Positions 36,370 to 49,508 are shown, counted from the stretch's first letter. The stretch: DNA of 64,000 bases from Malus domestica (GCF_042453785.1 NC_091677.1:29761501-29825500); one strand, 5' to 3'. Numbers and translations: made by a program. Notes: generated by a model from the sequence alone, not told the origin.

Positions 36370-37337
36370 GTTTGACATTGTCAGCAGCGAGTAGGATTTT
36401 GACATTCCCGGCAGCGAGTAAACATTTGCACAGAGAGTATCGATTTTTTAAAAAGGTGAAAAAACACGGGTGCAAGATAGCGGACAGACGTAGACCCAAC
36501 GAAATCTCCAATACTCTATTTCCAATTTTGTCCCTATTCTATTCCCCCAAACCACCAAACAATACCATTATTTTATTACAACCCCAAAAACTTAACAATA
36601 TTTTACTTTTCGCGCCCTCTGTTATGTTGACCGCCAGTGCACTCTACAGTGCGCTTGGGGTGTACAGTGTACACTGTTGTCGTCTTCTCTTATCCTACGC
36701 ACACGCTACTGTACAAAAGCCAAAGCCTCTTTTTGCAGTGACGAGACTGCGAAAATGGCAGAGAGAAGCCTTGTCCATCTTGGTTTCGATCTCTAGGGCT
36801 TCGCGGCGACATACGACGTGTCGTTTGCGTATTCCCTTTTTTCTCGATCGGCGCTTTTCATGGTCGTTATTCCATCGTCGTCATCCTCACCGTCAATCTG
36901 AATCGCTTCAGACTCTCTGTCAGCTGCTACTTTTCTCGGTCCATTGCATGCGAAAAACGGGACATATTTCATCAGACCTCGTCGTTTTACGGTGAAAGGT
37001 TGCTTTCGTTGCTCTGCACTTGCAGGACAGTTGTTGCTGTGCGTCTGTTTTGTTCTTTAGTCGCTTGAAGGAGTGTAATTATTGTACGGACGGCGGGTTT
37101 TCTTTGTTTTTGTTGTATGTTTTTGGGTATTTTCAGGAACAAAAATTGGGTTTGGAGGAAATGTGAGCCCTTTTTGGTGGAATGGGGTTTTTTTAAAAAT
37201 TGGATTTTGGTTTTTGTTTGGTAGATTTATTTGAGTTTTTGTCTGCAAAAGGTCTCAAACTTTTGGGTGGAAGGTGAGGTTTTTGGGTTTTGAAAGAAAA
37301 GAGCTTTGAGGTTTTTCATCCGTGGTGGGGAAGAAGA
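36370..37337 (+). promoter_or_regulatory. Probable promoter and 5' leader of the TRM-type gene
   Basis: Composition changes here from AT-rich to mixed, with CG-containing stretches between 36640 and 36990. A 207-codon open frame (36372-36995) has no family features and is probably chance. The T-rich part 37030-37290 may be leader sequence. No clear TATA box could be assigned. Confidence 0.4.
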
Positions 37338-40300
37338 ATGAATGATTCTACCGGGACAACGGCGTCGTCTTTGGCGATAGCAGAGAAGAAGACGCATAGG
37401 CCGGGTGGTTGCGTCGGCATTTTCTTCCAGCTCTTCGACTGGAACCGCAGGTTCGCCAAGAAGAAGCTCTTCTCCAAGAAATTGCTTCCTCCATGTAAGT
37501 CTTTTTTCATCGTGTAAAGCTACATTTCTCTTCTTTATTTCTTATTTAATTAAAAAAAAACGAAATATAAAAAATTCGACAACATTTTTGTGTGTTAATT
37601 TGATGTATCAGCTCGAGGAGCAAACAAGGTTTCCAAGAAGTTTAGAGATGAGAAAATGCCGGTTTCGAAGCTTCATTTGGTATGCATCTTATTGCTTCTA
37701 AATTTAGATTATTTCTTTGTTTTGATGGGTTTGATTGTTTTAATTATCTTTCTTTTGTTGAGCATGCCGGGTATGTGTGTTTGAATGACAGATTGCTGAT
37801 GAAAACCGTGGGGGTTTCCCAAATGCGAAGAAAAATGTGAATCGTAGCGTTGATTTTGAGCACAAGCATGAATTGCGAGCTCCAAGTTTGGTTGCTAGGC
37901 TTATGGGACTTGAATCCATGCCCGCCACACGCGAGAAGCCCAAGAAAGCTTCCTTTGCTGATGTTAGGGGCAGCGGAGAGAAGACATTTGTGAATAACCA
38001 TAGTGGTAATGATAGAGATGAATTGAATTTGGAGACAGAAAATGCAAAGCCTGAATCAAGGCCTCAGAAGCTGCAGAAAATGGGACCGTATGAGAAGAGG
38101 GCAGTGACTAGGTTTGGAGCCGAGGCACTTCAAATTAAGAGTGTTTTGTCGCGCTCGAGAAAGCATCACCCAAAGCTTGCTTCTCCAGTGAAGAGTTCAA
38201 GGATTTCCTCTGGGAAGAATTCTTCGCGCACTTCTCGGTTGATTGATGCTGCTACTAGAATTTTGGAACCTGGACTTCAGTCTACGAATAGAGCAAGGGG
38301 TGCTCTCACTTACTCACGTTCTTTTCATTATCCTCTAGTGGATGAGGTTGTGGAAGATGGAACAGCAGTTCAATCACTGGGGATTTCTAATCAAGCATGT
38401 TATAATGGTGGTGCGGTCAACTCTATGATGGGCCAAACTTCTTGCAAAAGTTGTGGTAATTTAGTAGATGTGGACGTAACATCAAATGTGGAGGAACAAC
38501 AACCTGCGTTCCCATCCTTTGCTTCAAACTTAGTCAATAGCTCTTCGCTGGTAGCAGAACAAAGGCCAAAGTCATCCATATCCTCCTTGGGGCAAGAAAA
38601 TGATGCAATTTTTCAGGGAAGTAGGAACCAACCTGTATCAGTTCGTGGTCAAAAGAAAATACTATCCATTGGTGAACCTGTCACAGAAGGGAAGTCTCTG
38701 CCACCAGAAGGTCTAGCTTCATGGCAGTTGTCGTCAAGTGAACCATGCAAGCCTCAAAATGGAGAAGCATCTTCTATTACCTCAAAGAATAGGTCTCAGA
38801 TGCAGCATCGAATGTCACTAGGAAGAGAAAGGATTCCACCCAGATCCAAACTAAATAGTCTTGATGGCAGAAGAGCCTCATCCGCTGCAAATGCTGTTAG
38901 AGGGACAAAAGACTTTGTTGCCTTGAACCGGAATCTGAGTGGTCGTGCCCAACCGAGGGTGCCTACCAAGGTGAACGATTCTAAGTTAGACACAGAGAGG
39001 AAAACTTTTCCTGGAAAAGATGACTACCCATCACAGCTAAGGACAACAATACGGAAAAGGAGGATGATCAATGGTAGTGGCCAAGTTGAAAGTAGTGGTT
39101 TTGTTAGTTCAACTTCCACAAGACAGGAGAATTATCAGTTTGATAAGTCAACTGGAAAAGGATTAGGAAATGGTGCTCATTTGATGGACCACACTTCTGC
39201 TAGGAATAAATTAGCCAGTCGGAGAGAAGCTAACAAAGCAAATGGAAATGAGGACACTGATGTTATTTCATTCACATTTAATTCCCCTATCAGGAACAAG
39301 ACTGGAAACCCTACAGGAATGCAAGGTACAAGCATAGACAATTGCATAAAGTCCCCTCCCCAAGAACCATTGCCATTGAGTGGAGATGATATTGGTGCCC
39401 TTCTGGAACAAAAACTGAGGGAGCTTGCTTGTCAAGAAGATAATGACATGGCAACAGGTGCTTCATCCAAGAGGTCCACTGCTATGATTCTCCAAGAGCT
39501 AATATCTGCCTTGTCTGCAGATCGTTCTCTTTCTCATGACGGACACATGGCCAATACAGATATAGCATCACCTGTAAGTCTCTTTGTTTATTCAACTGTG
39601 TTTATTGACTTGGCATTACCTGTACCGTTTATACCAAGAAAAAAAAATATGCTGGAAGTGTAACGATTTGAGTTTGGGAACCAGTTACAATATATTTTTT
39701 TACTTTGAGAGAACAATGTTTCTAAATTTCGAGGCTTTTGTATTTGGTAACTGGTTTGGCAGCTTGTTTATCATGTTACGATTCTAGTATTTGTCTAACA
39801 TGATGCATTTTTAGAATTGCTTTTTAGATGTATGATTACAATTCTTAATATAACTGATGTATGACTTATATAACTGTCTATCAGAGTTGGCCATTACATG
39901 CAAGATCTCCCATGGATAATAGTTGGGCGCTTTTCATGGTGGAAAGCGTTATATTTTAGTCATCTTAGGTTGTAGCACTGTTTAATCCCTTATACATGTC
40001 CCATGCATCATGAAATACTTTTGAGTTTGATTTCCTGGATGCTATATTATAGATATGGAAAGTATTGCTTAATAAGTAGTGGTGACCTACATCAGATAAG
40101 CTTAGATATTCATATTCTTGTATAAGTTGAAGTTTCTTCACAGTTATCACATCTGCTATTGAGATTGGATGTTCATGTAATCATAAATGGATGGTACATG
40201 GGTTCCAAAACTAAAGTCCCAATTTTTTTGTTTTTCTTTTAATTTAAGAACTTATTCATGTTTTATATAGTTGGTGGTTGCTTTTTTGTATATATTATGG

Positions 40301-42612
40301 ACACAAACAGAAAAATTCCTGAACTGGGATGACTACAATGGATACATCATTGTTTCCTGATGGATTTCATTAGACTTTCTGGAGCTTTAGTGCTTCCACC
40401 AGGCTAGTTTGGGTTATAAGAATGTGTCAGGAATTTGAAGTAGAATGGCAACTCTTTCTTAGTTATGAGGAGTTGCATGTGGATTCTGCTTATCAAATCA
40501 CAGGCCTTTGGGCATGCATACTCCAGTCTGGCAACAGTAGTTACTATGGCATCTACATGGTATGGAGCTTGTCCATGTATTTTACTTGTAATTTAGATGA
40601 TGAGTGGAATGAAGAAAATTCAGGTCGTGGGAATATGTGCTATTGCATTGAGATCGGGTCCTAGATTTGGAAAGCTATTTCAACAGAGCATGCTGCTTGA
40701 ACAATTGATTTACTTTCCTCACCCTTTGCTTGTAAATACTACCCACTAGAATTTCATATTGCATTGATGAACCGGGGGCAACTCCTTGGTTATATTCACA
40801 AAAGTTACTGTCTTGGTACCCAATGGTACTGTTTGGTATGTGGGACGGGATGGAACGGAGTGGGATGAGGCGTTCCGTCTCACGTTTGGTGCGCCTAAAA
40901 TGGGTGGAACGTGCTGTTCCACGGGACACAAAATTATAACCTCTCCGTCTCCTTCTTCTTCCTCCTTGTTTCCATCCGAGGGCATCTTTGCTCCCTCTCC
41001 GTTCCATCCCGTCCCGTCCCGTCTGCATACCAAACGATACCTATAAGTTCTAACCAAGAGAAAAAAAGTTATCAACTTCAAAGGAATTGCATTCATGAGT
41101 TGGTTGCTGGTAGGATGTTTGCTGCCATCTCTTGTGTATGTATTAGGGAAAATTATATGAAGGAGATGCCGAACCAATAGGGAGAAAAAGGGGAGAAAAG
41201 GAAGAAAGAGAGGTCAGGAAGAAGAACAAGGGGTTAGCTAGGATTTAACATTAGTATATTAGATGATGCAAATTCTCAGTAGTACTCTAGTTAACATCTC
41301 TAATCAATCATTTGCTGTATGCTTCTTAATTTGCTATTTGCTTCTCCCGCAACTTTTACTGCATAAGTTTCTGGGGAACTATCGTAGTTAATGCTCGATA
41401 GCCCTTGTCATGCAAAATTAGTTGTTTATATAGTCCTTTAATTTAATCCTCACCGTTAACTTCTTGAGAAAGTAGGAATTATTGTCAATCTCTTTTAATG
41501 TGCCTGCATTGTGCGCAACTTTAGAATTTTCTTCTGTTTGATTAAAAGGTGATTCGGTACACATTTCTTGACTCATTTAGCTTCTGTTGGTCCTCAGGCT
41601 CGTGGAAAGACTGATAGATCAGTTGGAATCTGTCATGATGGTCATCATTTGAGCCCTGGGTCTGTTCTTGAAGCTTCATTTTCTTCTAGTAGTCTGGATG
41701 ATAGCTCAGGTAGAGTACTTGAGTAATAGTAGGAACTGCCATGCAAAACAGATTCATAATTACCTTTTTTAAACTGAGGTGGTAGAGTACTCGGCTAACC
41801 CCCTAAAGCTAATTGTGATTTTGTTTTCTTTCGTATCGGTAAGATCCTCTGAATGTGATTCTTATCTTTGTATTGCTTCTGATACAGGGAATAGGTTCGT
41901 CTACCATCACTCAACGGATTACTCTGATGATCAATTGCAATTGGGTCATGATACTGATAGTGTAGACTCTGCCACTTCAGTGGACAAAAATAAGACTGGC
42001 AGTGAGATAATAACTGCTCTTTTCAATAATGTATCGAGGATATTGCATAGCATCGATGCTGGTGGGGAAAGATTGAGTGGAGGCAAGCTCACCCATGCAA
42101 ATGAAGTTATATTGAATGCTGAACTATTGTTTGGAGATTTGACTCTGCACAGTAAGGGGAACATAATGGAAGGTCTTTTCATCAGTCCCTTGCTTCTTGA
42201 TCTGGAAACCATTGCTGACACCTTGATGACAAAATTCTGTGTGTTCAGTAGTTTTGGGGACATCAAAGAACTTGGTGAATTCCTTTTTGACTTTGTCATA
42301 GAGTACTTAGACTCAAAATATGGCCGGTGCTGCAATTCCGGATTCAGATTTTGGGAAAAACTCCCCGTAGGCATGAACCAGAAGTTGATGATTCAAGAGG
42401 TTCGGGAGGGGATTCAGAAGTGGACGGATTTGGCTGGAATGATTCCTGATGAGTTGATAGAATGGGATATGAGTCATTCCCTGGGTAAGTGGACAGATTT
42501 TAATACCGAAGCTTTTGAGATCGGTTCTGAAATTGACGGAGACATTCTTCAAAGTTTGGTTAATGAAGTTGTGATCGACTTATGCGAGTGCCAGCTGCTG
42601 GGTTCCTTTTGA
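37338..42612 (+). CDS. TRM22: TON1-recruiting-motif / LONGIFOLIA-type protein (TRM22-like)
   Basis: Five coding exons with GT-AG borders and matching phases: 37338-37494, 37612-37679, 37792-39573, 41598-41709 and 41888-42612. They give 947 residues. The start MNDSTGTTASS is followed by CVGIFFQLFDWNRRFAKKK (about residues 25-43). LRAPSLVARLMGLESMP lies at about 103-119; this VARLMGLE block is the N-terminal signature of the family. The long middle is Ser-rich and low complexity. The C-terminal part (from about 700) looks like DUF4378, ending with SEIDGDILQSLVNEVVIDL. TRM proteins bind microtubules and recruit TON1/PP2A to the cortical array, controlling cell shape and division plane. The assignment to TRM22 rests on protein pattern plus position next to At1g67050 and At1g67035 homologues. 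Intron 3 is 2.0 kb and holds a MITE. Confidence 0.85.
40825..41041. mobile_element. MITE, 217 bp, in intron 3 of the TRM-type gene
   Basis: GGTACTGTTTGGTATGTGG, GACGGGATGGAACGG on the left is inverted on the right as CCGTTCCATCCCGTCCCG and GCATACCAAACGATACC. The GTTTGGTATG end is typical of PIF/Harbinger-type MITEs, from memory. I could not define the target duplication. Confidence 0.7.
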
Positions 42613-42880
42613 AATTCATGTAAACTCTAGCTACCATTTTTTTGAGTTCGTATGATCCTTGATCAACCATGTCACATGTTGAATTCTGTCTGTTAAACCA
42701 AGCAAGTGTATTCTTTTGTACAAATCAATGGAAGGCCTGGTTCAATTTTAAGATCAGTTACCAGGATATGCAAGAAGATTTCCGTTTTTTTTCCCCCGCT
42801 TTGAGACTGTCAAGTAAAATTGAGTTGTATAAAAGTTAAGCAACCTTTTGCACTCTAACTGTAACTGATGATATGCGCAA

Positions 42881-42990
42881 CTGGTGGGTTGTCCCGGTAG
42901 TTACTGCCTTCCTCTTCAACCTATTGCATCTTGGGTTCGAACTCTCTCCCCTCACCTTAGTATAGATTAGTGCAATATATCGTTTGTAAT
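42881..42990 (+). mobile_element. SINE-like fragment
   Basis: GGGTTGTCCCGGTAGTTACT (box A-like), then TTGGGTTCGAACTCTC (box B) and the tail TTAGTATAGATTAG, ATATATCGTTTGTAA resemble the element at 31160-31340. It lies shortly after the end of the TRM-type gene. No A tail or target duplication is clear. Confidence 0.5.
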
Positions 42991-43240
42991 TGGCTAAATA
43001 CGAGAAGAGAAGATGTTTTCATACTCACGTTTTCTCTCACTCTTTTCGTTTGCTTTTCTTAACCTTCGGATGATAAACAATCCATCAAACTTTAACATTT
43101 ACTAGTTACATTCCGAAACAAATAAAAAAGAAAAGAATTTTAAGTGGCAATCAAATTCCCAGGTCATAAAACCTCAAGCAAAATGTTCAGCAATGAAAGA
43201 ATGGATCGAGACAAAAAAAAACCCAAAAAGCACCAAACTT

Positions 43241-43921
43241 TCAGAACTGTCTGTATCCCAAAACAGTCTTTGGCATTGCTCTTGCATTGCCATTGGCCTT
43301 CCTTCCGCCCCTGTTTTCGCCGCTAATAGCATTAGCGGCGGCGGTCGACAACCCCTTCAACTCCTCCATACTCGCGTAGCTCTTCCTCGCCATGACCCCT
43401 CCGCCATTGTTGTACCTCTTCTCCCCCGCGCTCGCCGACTTACTCCCTCTCGAATTCGACAAAACCCCGTTCGCCGCTTTCGCCGAACTCTTCGCCGGTG
43501 GGGTCATCTCCTGCATCGACGGAAGCCTCGACGGCGGCTTGCGGTTCTCTTTTCGCAACACGGCTGAGAAGTCGGGCACCGACTGAGCGAGAACGGAAGA
43601 CCCCTTTCGCGAATTGGTCAGATGGGTCTGAAACTTGACTTGTTTCTTCGATGGGGTCGATTTCGATTCGGGTTCTTCGAGCTCCTCTGGGCTCATGTAC
43701 TTCCTCTTTAGCCGCGATTCTCTGAGCTCCGCGTAGGCTGTGTATCTGGGTCCTCTCTCCATGGGGTAGCTCTCGGTGGCGAACCTCAGGGGGGCTGGAT
43801 GTTGATCTGGGGTAGGGTTCTGGGAAAGAATGAGAGAGATGGGGTCGATGGCTTGGAAGAGAGATTGAAAAGCTGGGTTTTGTTGATTGGTTTGTTGCAG
43901 AGAGCTGTTAGTCTCGGCCAT
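43241..43921 (-). CDS. Small basic plant protein, 'Hox-B3-like' (At1g67035/At5g38300-like)
   Basis: A single-exon frame of 226 residues. I chose the ATG at 43921 ([10 protein letters not shown], context AACAATGGCC) over one five codons upstream because its context is better. Features: a Gln/Asn-rich N-terminus, [20 protein letters not shown] (about 52-71), an acidic-basic stretch [19 protein letters not shown], and a C-terminal [17 protein letters not shown] block near 185-201 ending [11 protein letters not shown]. There is no known domain. The basic stretches suggest a nuclear location, which is inference. The name 'homeobox Hox-B3-like' used for such genes in Arabidopsis does not mean a homeodomain, and none is visible here. 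It lies tail to tail with the TRM-type gene, as I remember for At1g67035 beside At1g67040. Confidence 0.8.
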   Translation of the reverse strand: MAETNSSLQQTNQQNPAFQSLFQAIDPISLILSQNPTPDQHPAPLRFATESYPMERGPRYTAYAELRESRLKRKYMSPEELEEPESKSTPSKKQVKFQTHLTNSRKGSSVLAQSVPDFSAVLRKENRKPPSRLPSMQEMTPPAKSSAKAANGVLSNSRGSKSASAGEKRYNNGGGVMARKSYASMEELKGLSTAAANAISGENRGGRKANGNARAMPKTVLGYRQF

Positions 43922-45335
43922 TGTTGAAGAATTCAAGGTCCCAGCTAAGTTTTGTTTTCTTCTTTCGTCTTCTTTCCCTCTCTAGAATCTCAATCAGTGT
44001 GCGGAGACAGAGTTTGAGTTTTTGTTGGTGATTCAATAATGGCATTTGTAGTTTGTGATTTGGGTTTTTCTTTCTTTGCAATTGAAAATTTTGGATTTGC
44101 AACGGTCGATAAATGGAGGTTGCTCTTTTTCTTGCATCCTAACGTTCGGATTTTAAATCGCTTTGGATACCCTATCGACGGTCTGATTTGACTGATTTTC
44201 CGTGATGGATTTTCCAGAGCCGTTGATCTTTTTATTGTTGGTCATAGATTGCCGTCAGATGATATGACTTTCCAAAAAAGTTCTCTCTCTTTTTGTAGCG
44301 GGGAAAGACTTTTTAGGATCTTTAGACAAGCCGGAGATTTGTAAGGTTTCCACTTGGAGGCCCGTTATGTCTCCATTGGTCAAATATTGTAAACAATGAG
44401 CCGGAGATTTGCTTGGTGTGAATGTGTGATTTTCATAGGGCCAATCGTAGACCTTTGTCATTTATCATAGTGGTAGAAAGGAGTTCAATTTCTGCATGAC
44501 GGCGTGAGTTCGAATCTTATCAGTGATTAATTTAACAAAACCTATCATTTGAAAAAAAAAATTGGCTAATTGTATTTTAGTCTATTTGAGGTGATTTATA
44601 AGATGGATTATGAGGTTTTAATTTTTTTTTCATCCTGCACCATGATGTTTTAAAATTTTATCAATTTATACTTTTTGTCTCTTTGAATGTCTACTTTCCC
44701 ATTGAATTGAAGAGTTTTTTTTTTTTGTTAATATGGTGCAAATATGACTTACATGTTAAATCAATTTTGAATGTCATGCTTACCATATCATTTATTTAAT
44801 AAATATTCAAATGATTTATTAGAAAAAAAAATTAATACAATTTTAAAACCTATGTAAAAAAATTAAAACTTTGTGGGCCGCTTTGAAAACCACCACAAAC
44901 CTAGGGGCTGTGAAATTAACAAAATTGAAACCTTTCGGCTTCAACACAGAAACTCCTCACTACTGATTGCTAATGCCTGAAATTAACAAAATCTCAAGCA
45001 GCCCATATCTGCGTTTATTTCTAGTGTTGTCTGTGCCGTCGTAAGAACTCCAGTTTTTTTACACTATCCTTCCCAGAACGGCGGCGGGCCGGCGGCGAGA
45101 AACCGGAAATTAATTAACGGAAAGATGCGAATAATTCAGTGTTGATTCCAATTATACGGGTAAACTTGACGGAGGGGGCAAAGTGGGACTCAAAACATCG
45201 GTCAAGAAGGCAAGATGAGTCGCTTTTAACTATCGATACACGATGTGAAAATCTAAGGTGCCATGGTATTAATATTATGCAGATTACAAACCTGTTTCAG
45301 AAGAAATATGTGACACACAGAAGGATTTGTGCAAA
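43922..45335. other. Intergenic region with the 5' leader of the small gene
   Basis: 43922-44050 is likely leader and proximal promoter of the minus-strand gene. A SINE-like piece lies at 44462-44560 and is listed separately. GC-rich CGGCGGGCCGGCGGCG sits near 45078-45095. No further gene is seen. Confidence 0.45.
44462..44560 (+). mobile_element. SINE-like fragment with A tail
   Basis: CATAGTGGTAGAAAGG could be a box A and GAGTTCGAATCTTATC a box B, followed by an A run at 44551-44560. It is too short and diverged to classify further. Confidence 0.4.
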
Positions 45336-48300
45336 TTACACTTTGTGATATTTGTATTTCTGCCTCAAATTAAAACTAGTGATGCTCTGGTCAAATCCAT
45401 TCAGCACCAGGGTCCTTACAGCTTCAACCCCTTGATCCAGTGCTGCATCAATCTGTTCACATATATAGCAGATATTGGTCAAATTTGATATTACAGGTTG
45501 AAATTCACACCAATTCAAGTGAACAGACAATGTAAATTGCAGATGCGTGAACATTTGAATGTGCATGGCGAGCGTGTGGGCAAGCAAATATTTTCTGACC
45601 ATTTAAGTGATCAATGAATTTCCTTAATACCATGAGTCAGAACTATTTAGAAACGACGATAAACCTGATGTCTCTCGACTGTACTGAATCTCTGTAGAAG
45701 ATAGGCTTTCATGTCCATAGTTCCAGGTGGATTTCCAATACCTGAAACATAATTCATACTCCTCTTTTAGTTTCCAATTAAGGCAAGTATAGACCCTTTT
45801 GGACTAAGACACCTAACTAATAGTTGAAAATAGTACTGAAGAAACAAACCTATACACAGCCGAGGAAATTCACGACAACCGTCCAGATGGCCCATTACAC
45901 TTTTTACACTGCAACAAGGAGAAAGCAATTATAAAAAGATTGGAACATGAGAGGAGCGGGATTCAGCAGACGCGTTATTAATCAGTTTTGTATTGCCTGA
46001 TACGGAGTTACGTGGATCAGCATTTCTAAAAGAATGTGTCACAGGACAATTAAGTTCAAGCTGTTCATAATTATTTTCTTTCCTTCCTGCCTTCCGTATG
46101 CTTTCAACTAGAGAGAAGAGAAAATAAGAGAGAAAAAGAGGAAGAAACAAAAGAAACAGAAGTTTTAATTTTTTTTGCGTTTGCTTACCAATAGAAAGCT
46201 AATAAGAACAAAATGTAATTTTGGTTAGGGGCAGTACGAGTTGGGTTAAATCTTTTCCTTTCTTCATGGCCAAGCATTGGGTAAACAAGAATCAGGGAAC
46301 ATAAATGGCAGATAAAAAAGTAGTGGTTTAATAAGGACAGGAAAATATGCAACCCTAACAAGCTAGAGAAGAGTTTGACTTTCAAATGATCCACGCCAAG
46401 CACAATTTTTCTGAGACAGATAAAATGTTACTGTTGCCACTTCCAATATTATCAAACAACCTCCAGTCTATAACTTCACCTAACCACAAATTCACATAAA
46501 ACCCAGTAGCACACATATCAACAACTTTGAGTGTGCCCCGACTCTACCATTTTTCTACAAGATTCTGAGAAGAGCAATTTAAATTCATTTGGACTTTTAA
46601 AGCTCTAACTGTATGGAAAAGGGAAAGATTTGTTTTGAGAGGATTTCAAACAAACAACCCCGGAAAGACTATGTATAGTCTTTGCTTCCTTCTAAACTAA
46701 ATCATCTGAGCCAGATTGGCTTTTTCTTTTTTCCTAAGCATATCAAGGAAAAGTGATGCATGGTTGTAACCAAAAAAAAAACAAAGTGATGCATGGTTAC
46801 CCTTTGATTTTGCAATGAAATAAAGGCTTAAATGTAAACAACTAAACAATCTACAGAAAAAATATCGGTTTTCTGTAGCCAAACTGTCAAACCCGTCAAA
46901 TTAAGTATGGGTAGCTAAAATATGAGACTGAAGTATCCCTTTCTAGAATCAGTATAATGTTTATTTAATTTCTAGTTCGGAATCTATAGATAAAAGGACA
47001 CGAACAGGGTGTTTCTTCATCCACTTGCTATTCAGCCAACACTAAGAACCTAAAACCACTTACTTTTACTTCTTCTTATGACATCACCACTAATACACCT
47101 CTAATTGAATCTAGTAAGATTCCTGCTCCATATCCTTTTTAATAAGCATGGAACTTAATCACAATGGTACATGAAAACTTACTAACAATGGACTATACAG
47201 AAAGCATCCATGCAAACGTACCTTCACAGTGTACAGATTGCAAAAATTGAGAAAATGTCCTTAATACTTGTTCATTAGGAATGTCAACACAGTTAATTTA
47301 GCAGCTCTCGTGAAAGACATCAATCAGAACATACCACAGAAAATATAATTTACCATAGAATCCACCTCATTTAGTAGGTTAATTATAGTTATAGAATCTT
47401 CAATTCTAAGTCAGAAACTAGTTGGACAAACTAACATTATGCATCGTTAAGAGATAAAAGAATCAAACTACTTTTTCTTGATTTTGAAAACATATTTATT
47501 CAAGAACATAGGAAAGTGATAGATAAATTTTCATATGAATTCTGTTCAAAATTAATATTCACACATACCCATTGTGATAGCCATGTCCACCTTTTGGCTG
47601 AATCCTCAGAACACCATTTGGTAAGCTCATCTCATCATAAACCTACAAGTCCATGGCTCCCATTTATGTAATGTGACATTGAACTTGATGAACTAAATTA
47701 AAGAAAGGAATTTATTAATCTTGTAAAGCTGACATTAAGATACAAAAAATGCATACCAGTAAAATATGGCGTAGGGGTACTTGATAATATGCCGCAAGTG
47801 GTCCAACCTTAAGAATAACAAAAGGAGAATAAGTGATGGAAAAATGCAATCGTAAGGTAGCTCTAATCACACTGGCATTTACTCATTCAACTAAAGAAAA
47901 GGAGATACATACTATGATGCTCATGGATATTTTGGCATAAGTGCACCCATAAACATGAACAACAACAACAACAACAACAACAAAGCCTTTTCCCACTAAG
48001 TGGGGTCGGCTAAACCCATAAACATGAACATGAAGAAAAATATTTATGAAAATGGCACATCGCTTCATCACGTTATTCCATTTTGCCAACAAAATTGATC
48101 AGTCTTATAATTTTTCACGAGCTCGAAAATGTCAATCATCTGATTACACACCACAATGAAAGATATGGTTTGAAATTTTCAAACATGTAATGATATAGAA
48201 ATCACCATTGCTTAGTTCACAGCCAGGTTAAACTCTACGTGAGTGAATGGTAAATGATTGTAATCAATTGCAGAAAGCACACTCCGGAGCTAATTAATCA

Positions 48301-49205
48301 TTATTACTTTTACATATTCCTGGAAGACGGTATTTCATGAAACACAGCTCTTCTTCCATCAAAAACTGATTGCAGCGTTGAGGAAAATACGAATAATTAT
48401 ACTAAACGAAAGCTCCTTTTGAAGTTTACTTGAACCCTTCCATTAGGTGCAACAGAAATTTACATTATGGATTCTCAATCTAATGGTCTGTCCAGTATAG
48501 AGTATCCTGTCACTTTCGTCGGGACATCACAGAGTTTAGGTTATAAGTAATACAAAGTTATCATAGAACACTTAGGGGTAGTGGAGTGTATAACAGTTAT
48601 GTGAGCCAAAATTGACACCAAAAAGAGCAAACAGAAACGATGAGAACACACCGATTCTCCGCTATAATTCATGTAGGCTTGAGGCTTCACCAACAAAATT
48701 GGTACTTCTCCAATGGAGCCTGTACTGATCACAGAAAAGAATCTAAATGAACACCAAAACACATGAAAATGTGGAATTGAAAAACAAGAATTGAAACACT
48801 TAAAATACTACTGAAGACCCACCTATTCCAATCAAGGCCTTCGACTGTATTGTATTCATCGCAATGCCTTCTGCTTTAGCAATACCATCAATCATCTCGA
48901 AACCAATCTGGTGTACAAAACCCACAGGAAAAGAAGGGTAATGAAAAAGAATTCAACCGAAACACTTAAACTAGTTTATAAAGGTGGAATATTACATTGT
49001 GCCTAGTCCCATGGTACTTGTTGCCAGGGTTACCCAATCCAACAATCAGCCAAGGAGTGTACTCCACTTTAGCACCATTGGTATTATCCGGTAAGGAAGC
49101 TTTCACACGAAAACTTGTGGAAACCGAATACTTCCTCAGAGGAGGGCTGCAAGGTCTTCTCGGATACGATATGCAATAGTTTGGGGCAGAGACAGCATAC
49201 CACAT
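45336..49205 (-). CDS. Peptidyl-tRNA hydrolase, organelle-type
   Basis: Eight coding exons on the minus strand with GT-AG borders and consistent phases: 48996-49205, 48823-48907, 48652-48719, 47757-47807, 47569-47642, 45850-45908, 45665-45741 and 45336-45452. They encode 246 residues. The enzyme cleaves peptidyl-tRNA released from stalled ribosomes and recycles the tRNA. The N-terminal 50 or so residues ([20 protein letters not shown]) look like a chloroplast or mitochondrial transit peptide. Family motifs are intact: [18 protein letters not shown] with the catalytic His, [25 protein letters not shown] with the active Asp, and GGHGYHNG. This argues for an active hydrolase rather than the splicing factor CRS2, a non-enzymatic paralogue. 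The C-terminus reads [12 protein letters not shown]. The ATG lies four bases after an acceptor (49209), so a 5' UTR exon is spliced on. Closest by position is At5g38290, from memory. Confidence 0.9.
47945..48029 (-). mobile_element. SINE 3' fragment (Au/TS-like tail) with 16-bp target duplication, in a PTH intron
   Basis: On the minus strand the 53-base insert 47961-48013 reads TTTAGCCGACCCCACTTAGT, GGGAAAAGGCTTTG and a (TTG)n tail, the 3' end known from plant Au/TS-type SINEs. The direct repeat ACCCATAAACATGAAC flanks it on both sides (47945-47960 and 48014-48029). It is therefore a 5'-truncated retroposition event with its target duplication intact. Confidence 0.8.
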
Positions 49206-49508
49206 TGACCTAAACATACAAAACACAAATTAGAAGTATGGTTAGCAATGGGTTTGAATTAAAAACCACTTAGCACTTCATTAACTGGCCAAGTTTCAAC
49301 ATTTTTAATACCCCAGTTGGCTAAATTCTGAGATTATTTGTTCTTGTTTACTCTAATTCATATACTCTTCACTAAATATAAGCTTAAGCAGAAAAGAAAT
49401 ACACAAAAAAATAAAAATAAAATTAAAAGACAAGCTTGGTAAGAGCAGAATATGGAGAAAGAAGGGGAAAAATCACGAAAGAATTAAAAAACGAGGAGCA
49501 AAACGAAC

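Noticed and set aside
36372..36995. Open frame of 207 codons upstream of the TRM-type gene
   Set aside because: It has no domain, a composition like leader/promoter DNA and no splice or family signal; probably a chance frame.
36640..37337. CG-containing stretch as a separate gene before the TRM-type gene
   Set aside because: No start, frame or splice pattern supports a protein; it fits a promoter and leader better.
42881..44560. tRNA-like GTTCGAA motifs as possible tRNA genes
   Set aside because: No acceptor stem or cloverleaf can be drawn; the tails match SINE-like elements instead.
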